Shown here: one piece after another, positions 53,344-61,693 of the stretch
How positions within the stretch are numbered: position 1 is the first letter of the stretch
Layout: every line of letters starts with the position of its first letter
NCBI RefSeq assembly: GCF_021228235.1
Contig: NZ_JAJQRG010000011.1
Span: 110,292 to 174,291 of the forward strand
From: Pseudophaeobacter flagellatus
GTDB lineage: Bacteria > Pseudomonadota > Alphaproteobacteria > Rhodobacterales > Rhodobacteraceae
Direction of reading: 5' to 3'
DNA length: 64,000 nucleotides
Translations under genes and position numbers: made by a program
Notes under the pieces: generated by a model
What the model was told of the DNA's origin: nothing
The model's database searches: none
The model's input: the letters and a program-made list of their open reading frames with translations, nothing else

Positions 53344-53610
53344 TCAGTGTTCGGGCGGCGCCCCCTTGAGACGCGCTCCGCGACCGCCGGCAGTGCTGGC
53401 AGAGCCTTCTCCAATGAGTTCGACGCCAGCATGTTCAAGTGCCGCGATCACCTTGATCAGGCTGTCCACGACGCCACGGACATTGCCGCTGCTGGCCTCC
53501 ATGCGCTGGATTGTCGGCACGGACAGCCCCGCCAGTTCAGCCAAGGCTTTCTGGTCAATGCCAAGAAGGGCACGCGCCGCGCGCATCTGGGGGCCGGTGA
53601 TCATCAACAC
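53344..53610 (-). CDS. XRE-family regulator next to SulP gene
   Basis: 88 residues with an XRE helix-turn-helix (ARALLGIDQKALAELAGLSVPTIQRME), then a short helix and a GGRGARLK tail common in small roseobacter XRE proteins. It is 74 bp upstream of the SulP gene on the same strand, so it is probably co-transcribed and may control it. An AT-rich region with likely promoter elements lies upstream (53611-53690). Confidence 0.8.
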   Translation of the reverse strand: MLMITGPQMRAARALLGIDQKALAELAGLSVPTIQRMEASSGNVRGVVDSLIKVIAALEHAGVELIGEGSASTAGGRGARLKGAPPEH

Positions 53611-53769
53611 TTATCCTGAATGAGATAATGCAAAACTATTATATGTAAGTTGATATGTCAAACATCACTCTTGAGTACTACCCAAAAGCAGTGACGATAC
53701 AAAGACGGGCGCGCCGGTTCCGAAGCTTGCCATGGATGTGATCGTTGGACCCACGCCTAGCTCTGTTGG

Positions 53770-54702
53770 TTATGCTATATCCCATTGATATTGGCTGAAT
53801 ATCACGCTGTGCCCTCCGAACATTTCTTTTTGACGCGACAGGCCCAGGTTCAACTCGCGCCCTGCATCTGTGGTGGATATGCCGAAGCTGAACCAGTCAC
53901 GCTTGGCAAAAACCTCTGCCAACAGGTGGTGGACCAATAGATCCAGCGCACCTGAATTCCTGCCCTCAAGGGCGGCAGCGATATATTGGGCATGAACCGT
54001 GCGCCCACAATCGAACAGGATCATGCCGGCAAGCATGGTGTCGCCGTCAAACGTGCCAAACAGGCGGATCTGGTCAGGGAAACGCTCTGCCAGCAGGGTC
54101 ATTTCATCAAGGCTATGGGTCGGGGCGGCGTCATGACGTGATCCCAGGACCTCGGTCAGAATGCCCCAGAAGCGCGTAAAGTCATAAGCTTCGCGCGCGA
54201 TCAGGCCTGCTTTGCGTGCTTTCCGGATCCCGTCCTTGCGCCCGCCACTGAAGGGCTGGCGGCGTTGAAGCGGGATGGCTGTGCCGAGATCAGCGCGTAC
54301 CTGCCTGGCACCCGCATTGATCAGCGCATACAGATCAGCCTCAGAGGGCTGGGTGTGAAAAATGTGGGGACTGGGCTTGTAGACAAGGCTGCGCAGGCCC
54401 TGATCCGCCAAGTACGTCCGCAGGACCTCCACAATCCCGACTATGGTAGCGGCCGGCAGCCGGGGGGGCACTAGTAGCCCGCCATAGGTCAGCCCACCAT
54501 GCGAAACCAGCGCATCACCGGCCTGATTGGCTGGCAATAGGGCAAGGATCTTATCGTTGTCTTCGATGATCAGGGAATGATCCACGAACCGGTCCGCATG
54601 GTAATCCATGAAGCCGCGGTCATGCAGGAACGTTGCGTTGGCCGCCCCTTGCACAAATTTGTTCCAGGCCTCGGCATCCGCCGGGGAATAAGGTCGGATC
54701 AT
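53770..54702 (-). CDS. GNAT/FemAB-like acyltransferase
   Basis: 310 residues from ATG 54702 (in-frame start at 54729 would overlap the upstream gene). The C-terminal half has the acetyltransferase-like core (FGTFDGDTMLAGMILFDCGRTVHAQYIA, FGISTTDAGRELNLGLSRQKE) seen in FemAB-related GNAT proteins of polysaccharide clusters. It is the last of three same-strand genes. It may add an acyl or aminoacyl group to a surface sugar; the acceptor is unknown. Confidence 0.7.
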   Translation of the reverse strand: MIRPYSPADAEAWNKFVQGAANATFLHDRGFMDYHADRFVDHSLIIEDNDKILALLPANQAGDALVSHGGLTYGGLLVPPRLPAATIVGIVEVLRTYLADQGLRSLVYKPSPHIFHTQPSEADLYALINAGARQVRADLGTAIPLQRRQPFSGGRKDGIRKARKAGLIAREAYDFTRFWGILTEVLGSRHDAAPTHSLDEMTLLAERFPDQIRLFGTFDGDTMLAGMILFDCGRTVHAQYIAAALEGRNSGALDLLVHHLLAEVFAKRDWFSFGISTTDAGRELNLGLSRQKEMFGGHSVIFSQYQWDIA

Positions 54703-54713
54703 CGGTGCAGAAT

Positions 54714-55643
54714 TCACCCTTCCACCCATTCGGCATAGCCCACACCGGTACGCCCCATGTCATTACCGTTGTAAAACAGCAGGTTCCTGCCGTCGGTAGT
54801 CTCAAGATGGGCGGGGTAACAGGTCATTTCGCTATCCCAGCTTCCGGCAGGCCCGCGTGGCAGTTCTTCGTCATCGGTACGGGTGAAGCTCACCCCATCC
54901 AGTGAGGAAAATCGAAAGCTGGCATATTGCTTGGCCCGGGTGTCCGAGGTTGCACGCAGCTCCCATGTGCCGTCAGGGCGCTGGTTGGCCCGGGGGCGGC
55001 CGATACGGTATTCTTGCGAGGCCGGTGAAATGATCGGCTGGGCGGTGCTGTTGTCAAAACGGATGCCGTCCGGGCTGGTCATCGTCCAGCAATCATAACG
55101 CGGAAAGAGCTTGTCTTCGATCTCTTCCCAGCCCTGCCCGCGCGAAATCCAAGCGCGATATGTCCCGTCAGGCAGCCGGGCGATTGAATGCAGTGCCCCG
55201 ATGAACGGGCCTTCCGGGCAGCGATCGATGATCGGTGTCTTCTGCACCCTTTCAAAGCTCTCTCCCCTGTCACGGCTTATGGCAACGCCGCTGAAGGCCA
55301 GGAACTTGGCCTTCTCAACAAGCTGAAAACCGACGTAATAGAGCCTGAGTTCCGTCTCCGAGACCTCCAAGACATCACCCAGGATTAGTCCATTATCGTC
55401 GAACATACCGGGCGAGCCCAGATCCAGAACGGGTTTCTTGGAGATCGCCTTAACCTGCGACGGGTCTCTCGCGTCCAGATCTATCCACCCGATCCGGCTA
55501 ATGCCAGCGTCGTCACGCATGCCGCCAAACAGGCGGATCGTATCTGCATCACGCTGCCAGGGACTGGGTGTCATGAAAGAATGGCGCGACCAGCCGCGAC
55601 TGCCGTCAGGGCAGTAGATCAGCCCCTTTTTTTCCCAGCCCAT
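54714..55643 (-). CDS. five-bladed beta-propeller, glycosidase-like protein
   Basis: 309 residues. Repeated blades contain short SRD/SPDG-type turns (ISRDRGESFERV; TSPDGIRFDNS; SLDGVSFTRT) and Trp-rich strands as in GH43/GH32/GH130-like propellers. No signal peptide is seen, so it is cytoplasmic, which argues against polymer degradation. The gene sits between an acyltransferase of the NeuD type (1 bp upstream) and a GNAT gene, as in roseobacter surface-glycan loci. Activity is not assignable. Confidence 0.7.
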   Translation of the reverse strand: MGWEKKGLIYCPDGSRGWSRHSFMTPSPWQRDADTIRLFGGMRDDAGISRIGWIDLDARDPSQVKAISKKPVLDLGSPGMFDDNGLILGDVLEVSETELRLYYVGFQLVEKAKFLAFSGVAISRDRGESFERVQKTPIIDRCPEGPFIGALHSIARLPDGTYRAWISRGQGWEEIEDKLFPRYDCWTMTSPDGIRFDNSTAQPIISPASQEYRIGRPRANQRPDGTWELRATSDTRAKQYASFRFSSLDGVSFTRTDDEELPRGPAGSWDSEMTCYPAHLETTDGRNLLFYNGNDMGRTGVGYAEWVEG

Positions 55644-55644
55644 T

Positions 55645-56319
55645 TTATGGTTTTATCCTGTAATAACGATAGGATGACACTCGGGATGGCTCGGCAGGGT
55701 TGCCATTCAGGATCAACCCAGGATCGCCAAAGCTCTTGTTGACCGCCGAAGCCATGCCAACAACGCAGTCTTCGCCGATAGTGACGTTATCGGCAAAGGT
55801 GGCATTAACCCCGATGAAGCTGCGCGCCCCGATGGTGCAAAAGCCCGAAATCACCACATGGGACGACAGGAAACAATGCGCGCCAATCCGGGTTTGGTGG
55901 CCGATATGGTTGCCGGACCAGAGCACGCATCCGTCTTCGATGGTCACACCATGCTGAACCACGTTGTTTTCAAAGATAAAGACGTTTTCACCCAAGCTGG
56001 CAGTGCGCCAGACCATGGCGCGCGGGCTGATAAAATTGGCGAGATCATATCCCTCGGCGCGGGTTTTTTCCATCAACTCGGACCGCACCCGGTTCAGCTT
56101 GGTCGATGTGACCGCCACATGGGCATGCGTCGAGGCCGGATCAAAATGTTGTGCGGCTTCGTCCAATGCGACAACTGGCAGGCCGAATTTCGGGGTCTCG
56201 TCCAGAAACTCCCGGTCGACAGCAAAACCGATGACGGTATAGGGACTGTCCACAGTGAAATACTCATAGGCGATGTCGGCAAATTCTCCGGCGCCTACAA
56301 TAAGCAAATTCTGAGCCAT
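55645..56319 (-). CDS. NeuD-like sugar O-acyltransferase
   Basis: 224 residues. An N-terminal nucleotide-sugar-like domain (NLLIVGAGEFADIAYEYF) precedes a left-handed beta-helix of hexapeptide repeats (GVTIEDGCVLWSGNHIGHQT, VTIGEDCVVGMASAV) with the usual catalytic His region (HIGH). NeuD/PglD-type enzymes acetylate amino groups or hydroxyls of nucleotide sugars. It is the first gene of the three-gene cluster. Confidence 0.88.
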   Translation of the reverse strand: MAQNLLIVGAGEFADIAYEYFTVDSPYTVIGFAVDREFLDETPKFGLPVVALDEAAQHFDPASTHAHVAVTSTKLNRVRSELMEKTRAEGYDLANFISPRAMVWRTASLGENVFIFENNVVQHGVTIEDGCVLWSGNHIGHQTRIGAHCFLSSHVVISGFCTIGARSFIGVNATFADNVTIGEDCVVGMASAVNKSFGDPGLILNGNPAEPSRVSSYRYYRIKP

Positions 56320-56404
56320 AATTACCTTAACGGGCTGAGTGCGGTTTCGTTTCCAGATGGAAACTGGGTAGGTTCATAGCAGAACAGAAGCGAGCCTCAA
56401 ATCC

Positions 56405-56482
56405 ATGCCAGGGCAGGATTACCACGTTGTCGACTTGCCCACAATTACTGATGCCAGGGGCAAACTGACTTTGTCGAAATAG
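56405..56482 (+). pseudogene. possible remnant of an FdtA/WxcM-type sugar isomerase start
   Basis: Twenty-five codons (ATG to TAG) read MPGQDYHVVDLPTITDARGK..., resembling the N-terminus of FdtA/WxcM-like nucleotide-sugar isomerases (the D-x-RG-x-LT pattern). One missing base near 56471 would restore LTFVE, the normal continuation. Nothing recognisable follows. If right, it indicates decay at the edge of the surface-glycan cluster. Confidence 0.35.
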
Positions 56483-56905
56483 CCATCCTCGGTGCCTTCT
56501 CCCAAATTTTCCTGGGGGAGCTGGGTGATCTGGGTGTCAGGATCACCCGCCGCCTTTCTGGAAAGATCGTCCAGACACGCCCCAAAGTCCGACCTGTGTT
56601 GCGACTGTCAGGATCGATCCGGTCAACACGCTCGCGGTTCTGAGCATAATGTTTCTCCGTTCAGCTCAAATCACAGCACCGACACGTCAACCGGAATTAC
56701 CCGTCCAGATATTTGTATATTATCTCACTCAAGATTTCAGATGACGCAGGCAGACCTCTACAAAATCCCAACAGCCGTATTTTCCAGCAATCGCGCATTG
56801 TCAGTATTTCTCATCAGAACGGTCAACGGGGAGATCTGCTTTTAAGCTTGATACTCAGTAATTATGACGCTATATATTGTCAAAATAGCCGGAAGGAGGC
56901 CTGTT
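56483..56905. other. gap without a convincing gene
   Basis: About 420 bp between the isomerase-like remnant and the toxin-antitoxin pair. Frames here lack family resemblance. The stretch from about 56690 is AT-rich and probably contains the promoter of the antitoxin gene. Confidence 0.4.
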
Positions 56906-57256
56906 ATGCATATCGCAAACTTCGCTGAAGGTGGACAGTTTGAGCCGCGAAAGATCGCGGCAGCGCTGCGCACCTCGGCAGAGGAAATTGCCCTGACGGT
57001 CGGTTTGGGAAAGGACGCCCTACAACGGCGCACGCGCATCAGCTCGGACAAGACACAACGCCGCCTGCGCGAATTGGTCGAGGTGCTCAACAAGGTCGAA
57101 CCGCGGTTTGGCTCAGAACTCATGGCCTATGCCTGGTACCGGTCAGAGCCCCTGCCCGGCTTTGATGGCCGAACCGCCATGCAACTCGTACAGGAAGGCA
57201 AAGCACAGCAGGTTCTAGAATATATCGATGCAGTTGACGCCGGTGTCTTCGCCTGA
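56906..57256 (+). CDS. Xre/MbcA/ParS-type antitoxin of the Xre-RES module
   Basis: 116 residues from ATG 56906, chosen for its strong GGAAGGAGG ribosome-binding site. The first part is an Xre-like helical domain (IALTVGLGKDALQRRTRISSDKTQ), the second a DUF2384 toxin-binding domain (YRSEPLPGFDGRTAMQLVQEGKAQQVLEYID). Antitoxins of this type neutralise RES toxins and repress their own promoter. The stop overlaps the toxin start. Confidence 0.88.
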   Translation: MHIANFAEGGQFEPRKIAAALRTSAEEIALTVGLGKDALQRRTRISSDKTQRRLRELVEVLNKVEPRFGSELMAYAWYRSEPLPGFDGRTAMQLVQEGKAQQVLEYIDAVDAGVFA

Positions 57257-57768
57257 TGCCTTTGAAGGACGGTCGCTTTGTCGGGCCACTTTACCGCGCT
57301 CTGAACCCGATTTACGCCCGCGCGCCCTTATCGGGCCGCGGCGCGGAGTTGTATGGCGGACGCGTCAATGCCAGGGGGGTGCCGGCGCTCTATACCGCGC
57401 TTGATCCAGCGGGGGCACTGCGCGAAGCCAATCAGGTGGGAAGTTTGCAACCAACGATCCTGGTTTCCTACGCCGCCGATCTTGGTCCGATCTTTGATAC
57501 CCGCGATACAAGAGGGCTGGAACAACAGGGTATATCTGAGCGCATGCTCGCTGACCCGGCGTGGCGCACCAGAATGCTCGGTGGGCAAGATGTGCCCACA
57601 CAGGATTTCGCCGCACGCCTGATCCATGATCGGTTTGCAGGTCTGCTGATCCGGAGTTTCGCAAAAGGTGCTACTGCAACTGACTTCAACCTCGTCTTAT
57701 GGCGGTGGAGTGGCGCTGGCTGCACCCTCAACGTGGTGGACGACGAGGACCGTTTGTCAAAGATGTAA
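57256..57768 (+). CDS. RES-domain toxin (NAD+-degrading family)
   Basis: 170 residues of the RES family, with the R-Y-E set visible as Arg36 (GGRVN), Tyr46 (ALYTA) and Glu57 (ALREAN). Family members deplete cellular NAD+ by hydrolysis or phosphorolysis. It starts on the last base of the antitoxin stop (TGATG), the usual antitoxin-first order. Confidence 0.88.
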   Translation: MPLKDGRFVGPLYRALNPIYARAPLSGRGAELYGGRVNARGVPALYTALDPAGALREANQVGSLQPTILVSYAADLGPIFDTRDTRGLEQQGISERMLADPAWRTRMLGGQDVPTQDFAARLIHDRFAGLLIRSFAKGATATDFNLVLWRWSGAGCTLNVVDDEDRLSKM

Positions 57769-57874
57769 AGACATTCGGCGCAGGTATCTAAGCTCTATGC
57801 CTTTCGAAAAGCGAGCTATGAAAGTTGAAGTTGCAGTCCAGCCCGCTGATCTGAATGGCAATCCGGTTGACTTC

Positions 57875-58081
57875 TTACTCCGCAGATCCTTGTGCCCCCT
57901 GCAGAAAAAGATCCCCGGCCGGGGCAAAATATGCGTCCCGCGCCGCCAATGCAGTAAAATCAGCACAACCCATCATCAAAGACAACTGAGGCTTGATCGA
58001 GGTCGTATAGAGCAGTTGCTCTGCCAATTCCATCGGATCAAATTTACACAGCCTCTCCTCGATCTGCGCAGCCTTAACCAA
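57875..58081 (-). pseudogene. possible fragment of an unknown protein
   Basis: A 68-residue frame with normal protein-like composition (FDPMELAEQLLYTTSIKPQL, ADFTALAARDAYFA) but no good start or ribosome-binding site. It looks like the C-terminal piece of a larger protein that I do not recognise. It lies in a 740-bp interval (57769-58510) that otherwise holds nothing identifiable. Confidence 0.25.
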
Positions 58082-58510
58082 CTAGGTAAACAGGATCATG
58101 ATCGGATCTTCCACGCTTGGCGTCCGGGCACCTTCCCCGTAGCGACCGCCTCGGCCAAAGCCCCCGATTGAGCGCCAATAGCTCAGGTTGCAGGTTCACC
58201 GTCGGCAGCGCTCGGCAAACCGGCGGAGCACCGCAAGCGTCGGTGCCTTGGATACCGCAGTCGTGCGGCCTTGGGAAATGTTGGCGGTATACTGGATCAG
58301 TTTACACGAATCGCGGCTTGATTTATTAACGAATGATTACGGTATTGATTGGCCTTCATCGTTTCTCGACCGCCCCAAATCGTGGGCGGCGCATGATACG
58401 GGTTGGCCTGATGCAATCACACTGAAAACGGTTAACAAAAAGCCAGATTGCACTCTCGAGATGAGGCTTGGTCGAGCTGAATGCATTAATGCAGGCTTGG
58501 GGCATGCGAC

Positions 58511-59104
58511 ATGAGTTTTCTTCCTTTAGCCCAGTGGCTTACGCTTTTGGGTGACAAAAGCCATAATATCATTTTCCTAAATGAAGATGGCAATGCCGTG
58601 TCATTTAGTGAGGCCGATGCCGAAGAGCCGCTTTGGCAAGTGATATTGAATTGGCGGAATATCCACATCGGTGATCCACTCCAAAAAGCGAAACTCTCCC
58701 GGCTTGTTCAAGCCTCCCTTGAGTTCGGTGAGCAGCGGGACACTCCGTTGCCGTCCCCGGTCAAGCTGGAATCCGAGTCAGGCCGCGTAGCATATATTGA
58801 TGCTGTACCGGTGCCCATTCAGTTGCGGGAAAAGCTGAACGGGGCCCATTCGTTGCTTTATATCCGGGAGGTCGAGCACACCTCCGACTATTTCATAGAG
58901 TTCTTGCAGCAGGAATATCACCTGACACCTGCCGAAGCATCTGTCACAACCCGGCTTGCATCCGGGTCAAGCCTGACTGCAGCATCCAAACAGCTGAATA
59001 TATCCATTTGGACTGCACGCAGCCATCTGCGCTCTATCTTCCAGAAAACCAACACTCACCGGCAGGCAGAACTGGTCGCTTTACTGGCCCATGCGGATTA
59101 TTAG
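58511..59104 (+). CDS. LuxR-type helix-turn-helix regulator
   Basis: 197 residues. The C-terminal ~60 residues form a LuxR/GerE helix-turn-helix (LTPAEASVTTRLASGSSLTA; ISIWTARSHLRSIFQKTNTH). The N-terminal ~130 residues appear to be a PAS-like sensor (IIFLNEDGNAVSFSEADAEE) rather than an acyl-homoserine-lactone domain. It lies 233 bp upstream of a small secreted protein on the same strand and may control it. Confidence 0.82.
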   Translation: MSFLPLAQWLTLLGDKSHNIIFLNEDGNAVSFSEADAEEPLWQVILNWRNIHIGDPLQKAKLSRLVQASLEFGEQRDTPLPSPVKLESESGRVAYIDAVPVPIQLREKLNGAHSLLYIREVEHTSDYFIEFLQQEYHLTPAEASVTTRLASGSSLTAASKQLNISIWTARSHLRSIFQKTNTHRQAELVALLAHADY

Positions 59105-59337
59105 CGCGACCAGGCCGTGCGGAGAATTTGGCTGACCAGAACTGCAATCCCTTGGCCAGAAGCCTATAGACGCCTGCGCGTCAAATTCTGAAACGGCCAC
59201 CGAGGCCAAAATTTGACGGAGCGGCCTACCCCATTCGAGTTAGAAATTTGCAGCGGATGCTAACTTGAGTGAGCGATGTAGGAATCCTGCATTTATGCAA
59301 AATTTACGGTCTGCGTTCACAAAACTAGGGGGTTATC

Positions 59338-59601
59338 ATGAAGATTGTTACACTTATTGCTGCGGCTGCACTGGCACTTGGCACATCAAGCATGGCATTT
59401 GCAGATGCAGGCGGCCAACCCAATGCAAACGCCTATCCCGACGGAACCCAAACCAATGGCCGTAAAGCCGTATGCGTTCCGCCAGGATCCGTTTTCAAGA
59501 CCACCGCAAAAGCACCAGGTCCCAATAGCGATCCGTTTGGCAGCGGCAAAACACCAGGTGCCGAAGTCGGTGATCAGTGCAATGTCGGCCAACCCAGCTA
59601 A
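59338..59601 (+). CDS. small secreted protein with two cysteines
   Basis: 87 residues: signal peptide (MKIVTLIAAAALALGTSSMAFA, cleavage after about residue 22), then a 65-residue Gly/Pro/Asn-rich mature part with two Cys (in AVCVPPG and DQCNVGQ) that could form one disulfide. It has its own promoter-sized upstream gap and a perfect hairpin terminator. It reads toward a MacAB-like exporter. Function is unknown; the Gly/Asn/Pro bias suggests a flexible extracellular peptide. Confidence 0.7.
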   Translation: MKIVTLIAAAALALGTSSMAFADAGGQPNANAYPDGTQTNGRKAVCVPPGSVFKTTAKAPGPNSDPFGSGKTPGAEVGDQCNVGQPS

Positions 59602-59624
59602 CATTTCCATTTGAACCTTTTGAA

Positions 59625-59650
59625 CAAGAGCCCCTTATAAGGGGCTCTTG
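59625..59650. terminator. bidirectional terminator
   Basis: CAAGAGCCCC (59625-59634) and GGGGCTCTTG (59641-59650) form a perfect 10-bp stem with loop TTATAA, between the secreted-protein gene and the convergent exporter permease gene. Confidence 0.75.
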
Positions 59651-59726
59651 TCGTATTCTGCAGTTAGGTAACCTTCAGCCGCCCCTGTTGCCCCATGCAG
59701 CGCGCTCGCTCCTCCTAAGTTGGCTA

Positions 59727-60962
59727 CTACTCAAATTTCAAGGCCGCGACCGGATCCATTCTCGATGCTTTACGCGCGGGAAAATAACCAAATATCAAAC
59801 CGACAGCAGCCGAAATCGCCACCCCGCCAATAACGGATAGGGGGCTTAAAAAGACCGGCCAGCCAGCCAAATACCCCACTATAACCGCAGCTGATGCACC
59901 GATCGCCAGTCCAATCGCCCCACCAAGGACACAGAGCAAGACAGCCTCCATCAGAAATTGCAGCTGCACATGCCCTGGGCTGGCACCAATTGCGATCCTC
60001 AACCCGATTTCACGGGTGCGCTCAGTTACAGATACAAGCATGATATTCATTATGCCGATTCCTCCTACGATCAGCGATACCGATGCGATTCCCGATAGCA
60101 GCCAGCCCAACGCTCTCTTTACGGCATTCTCGGCCGCCATCATTGAGGCTGGGTCGGAAACCAGGAAGTCGTTGGCCAAACCGCTAGAAATCCTGTGCCT
60201 TTCCCGTAGGAGCGCCGTAATCCCCTGTTCCGCCAATGGGACAGCAGAGGAAGAGACGGCTTTTGCCAGGATGTATTCAACCGAATTCCGGTGAACCGCG
60301 TTGGAACTGCCGATCAGCCTTTGCTTGGCTGTGCGGATAGGTACAAAAACAACCTGGTCCTGCGCCCGCCCCCATCCTGACGTGCCTTTTTCTGCCAGCA
60401 CACCAATCACCTCAAAGGGAACCGCCAGCACACGAATGACCTGCCCGATTGGGTCCGTGTCGCCAAAAAGCTGTTCGGCGGTCAATTGCCCCAGAACCGC
60501 AACTTTACCTGCTCCGGATTGTTCTTGCTGAGAGAAATAGCGTCCCTGTTTCAGCGGCCACTCGCGAATTGCAAAATAGCTGGAGGTGGTGCCGTTTACC
60601 GTCGTCCAGGTGTTCCGGTTTTTATTGACCACAAGCACATTGCCGCGAAGCGCAGGAGAGGCCAAAGCGATCTGCGTAATATGGACTGCAATGGCCTCAG
60701 CGTCCTCCTCTGTCAGCCGTGAGACCGCGCCGCGGTCGGTCTGCCTCGCGCCACTGTTGTTTCTAGACGGCTCGATCATCAGGACATTCGCCCCCAGCGT
60801 TTTGATCTGCTCTGAAATCTGCCGCTGCGCCCCGGCTGCAAAGGCGACCATAGAGACAACCGAGGCCACACCAACAATTACGCCAAGCATGGTCAGGAAA
60901 CTGCGAAGAAGGTTGGCCTGGAGCGCCCGCAGAGCTACTTTGAAACTTTCCAACACTATCAT
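59727..60962 (-). CDS. MacB-type ABC permease (FtsX family)
   Basis: 411 residues from ATG 60962. One N-terminal membrane helix (LLRSFLTMLGVIVGVASVVSM), a periplasmic MacB_PCD domain (~50-240), then three C-terminal helices of the FtsX core (GIGIMNIMLVSVTERTREIG, the conserved coupling segment). It lacks the ATPase domain that is fused in E. coli MacB; here the ATPase is a separate gene that overlaps by 4 bp. The system probably exports a peptide, lipid or drug. Confidence 0.9.
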   Translation of the reverse strand: MIVLESFKVALRALQANLLRSFLTMLGVIVGVASVVSMVAFAAGAQRQISEQIKTLGANVLMIEPSRNNSGARQTDRGAVSRLTEEDAEAIAVHITQIALASPALRGNVLVVNKNRNTWTTVNGTTSSYFAIREWPLKQGRYFSQQEQSGAGKVAVLGQLTAEQLFGDTDPIGQVIRVLAVPFEVIGVLAEKGTSGWGRAQDQVVFVPIRTAKQRLIGSSNAVHRNSVEYILAKAVSSSAVPLAEQGITALLRERHRISSGLANDFLVSDPASMMAAENAVKRALGWLLSGIASVSLIVGGIGIMNIMLVSVTERTREIGLRIAIGASPGHVQLQFLMEAVLLCVLGGAIGLAIGASAAVIVGYLAGWPVFLSPLSVIGGVAISAAVGLIFGYFPARKASRMDPVAALKFE

Positions 60963-61693
60963 CTCAGAACCAGAACCTCTGATGCAGCATCGGCCGCCCA
61001 AAGCCGGTTTGGCACAGTTTTATCCGAGATGATTTCACCGTCTGCCATACGCAAGATACGCTGCGCATGCCGGGCGACCCGCTCGTCATGCGTTACAACC
61101 ACAATAGCGTGACCTGCCTGGTTGATTTTCTGAAACAGTGCGAGGATCTGTCGGCCCTTTTGACTATCCAAGGCCCCAGTTGGCTCATCCGCCAGGATCA
61201 GGCGCGGCTGGTTCACCAAGGCCCGCGCAATGGCCACGCGCTGTTGCTCTCCACCAGAGAGCTGGTGTGGCAAATGGCCCTGCCGGTTGATCAACCCCAC
61301 GTCGTTCAGCGCCTTCACCGCCCGCCTTCGGCGCTCCCCTGCCCGGACACTCGCATAGATCATCGGCAGTTCGACATTCTCGACCGCAGAATGACGTGGC
61401 AGTAGGTTGTATGACTGAAACACAAACCCAAAGACCCCGTTCCTGATTTCAGCTCTGCGCGCATCCGTCAAATCGCTGGCCCGGCGACCTAGAATGTCGA
61501 GAGCCCCAGCATCTTGTCGATCAAGCAGCCCAAGCAGATTCATCAAGGTGGTTTTCCCGGATCCCGACGGACCCATAATCGCCACGAATTCCCCCGAGTT
61601 AACGGAGATGGAACAGTTCTTCAAAGCATCGATAGATATTCCGCCTCTGCTATAGCTCCGCCTGAGATGCGTTGCTTTGATCAGCGTGGTCAC
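60959..61693 (-). CDS. MacB-type ABC exporter ATP-binding protein
   Basis: 244 residues with Walker [10 protein letters not shown], signature [15 protein letters not shown], Walker [13 protein letters not shown] and the switch His (VVVTHD), all of the MacB/LolD class. It powers the FtsX-type permease encoded next, with overlaps of 4 bp at each end of the gene. Confidence 0.93.
   Translation of the reverse strand: MTTLIKATHLRRSYSRGGISIDALKNCSISVNSGEFVAIMGPSGSGKTTLMNLLGLLDRQDAGALDILGRRASDLTDARRAEIRNGVFGFVFQSYNLLPRHSAVENVELPMIYASVRAGERRRRAVKALNDVGLINRQGHLPHQLSGGEQQRVAIARALVNQPRLILADEPTGALDSQKGRQILALFQKINQAGHAIVVVTHDERVARHAQRILRMADGEIISDKTVPNRLWAADAASEVLVLR

Noticed and set aside
56492..56845. 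117-codon forward frame before the toxin-antitoxin pair
   Set aside because: Ser/Arg-rich with no homologue I recognise and no ribosome-binding site; probably non-coding.
57668..58171. 167-codon forward frame overlapping the end of the RES toxin gene
   Set aside because: It begins inside the toxin gene in another frame and has antisense-like composition.
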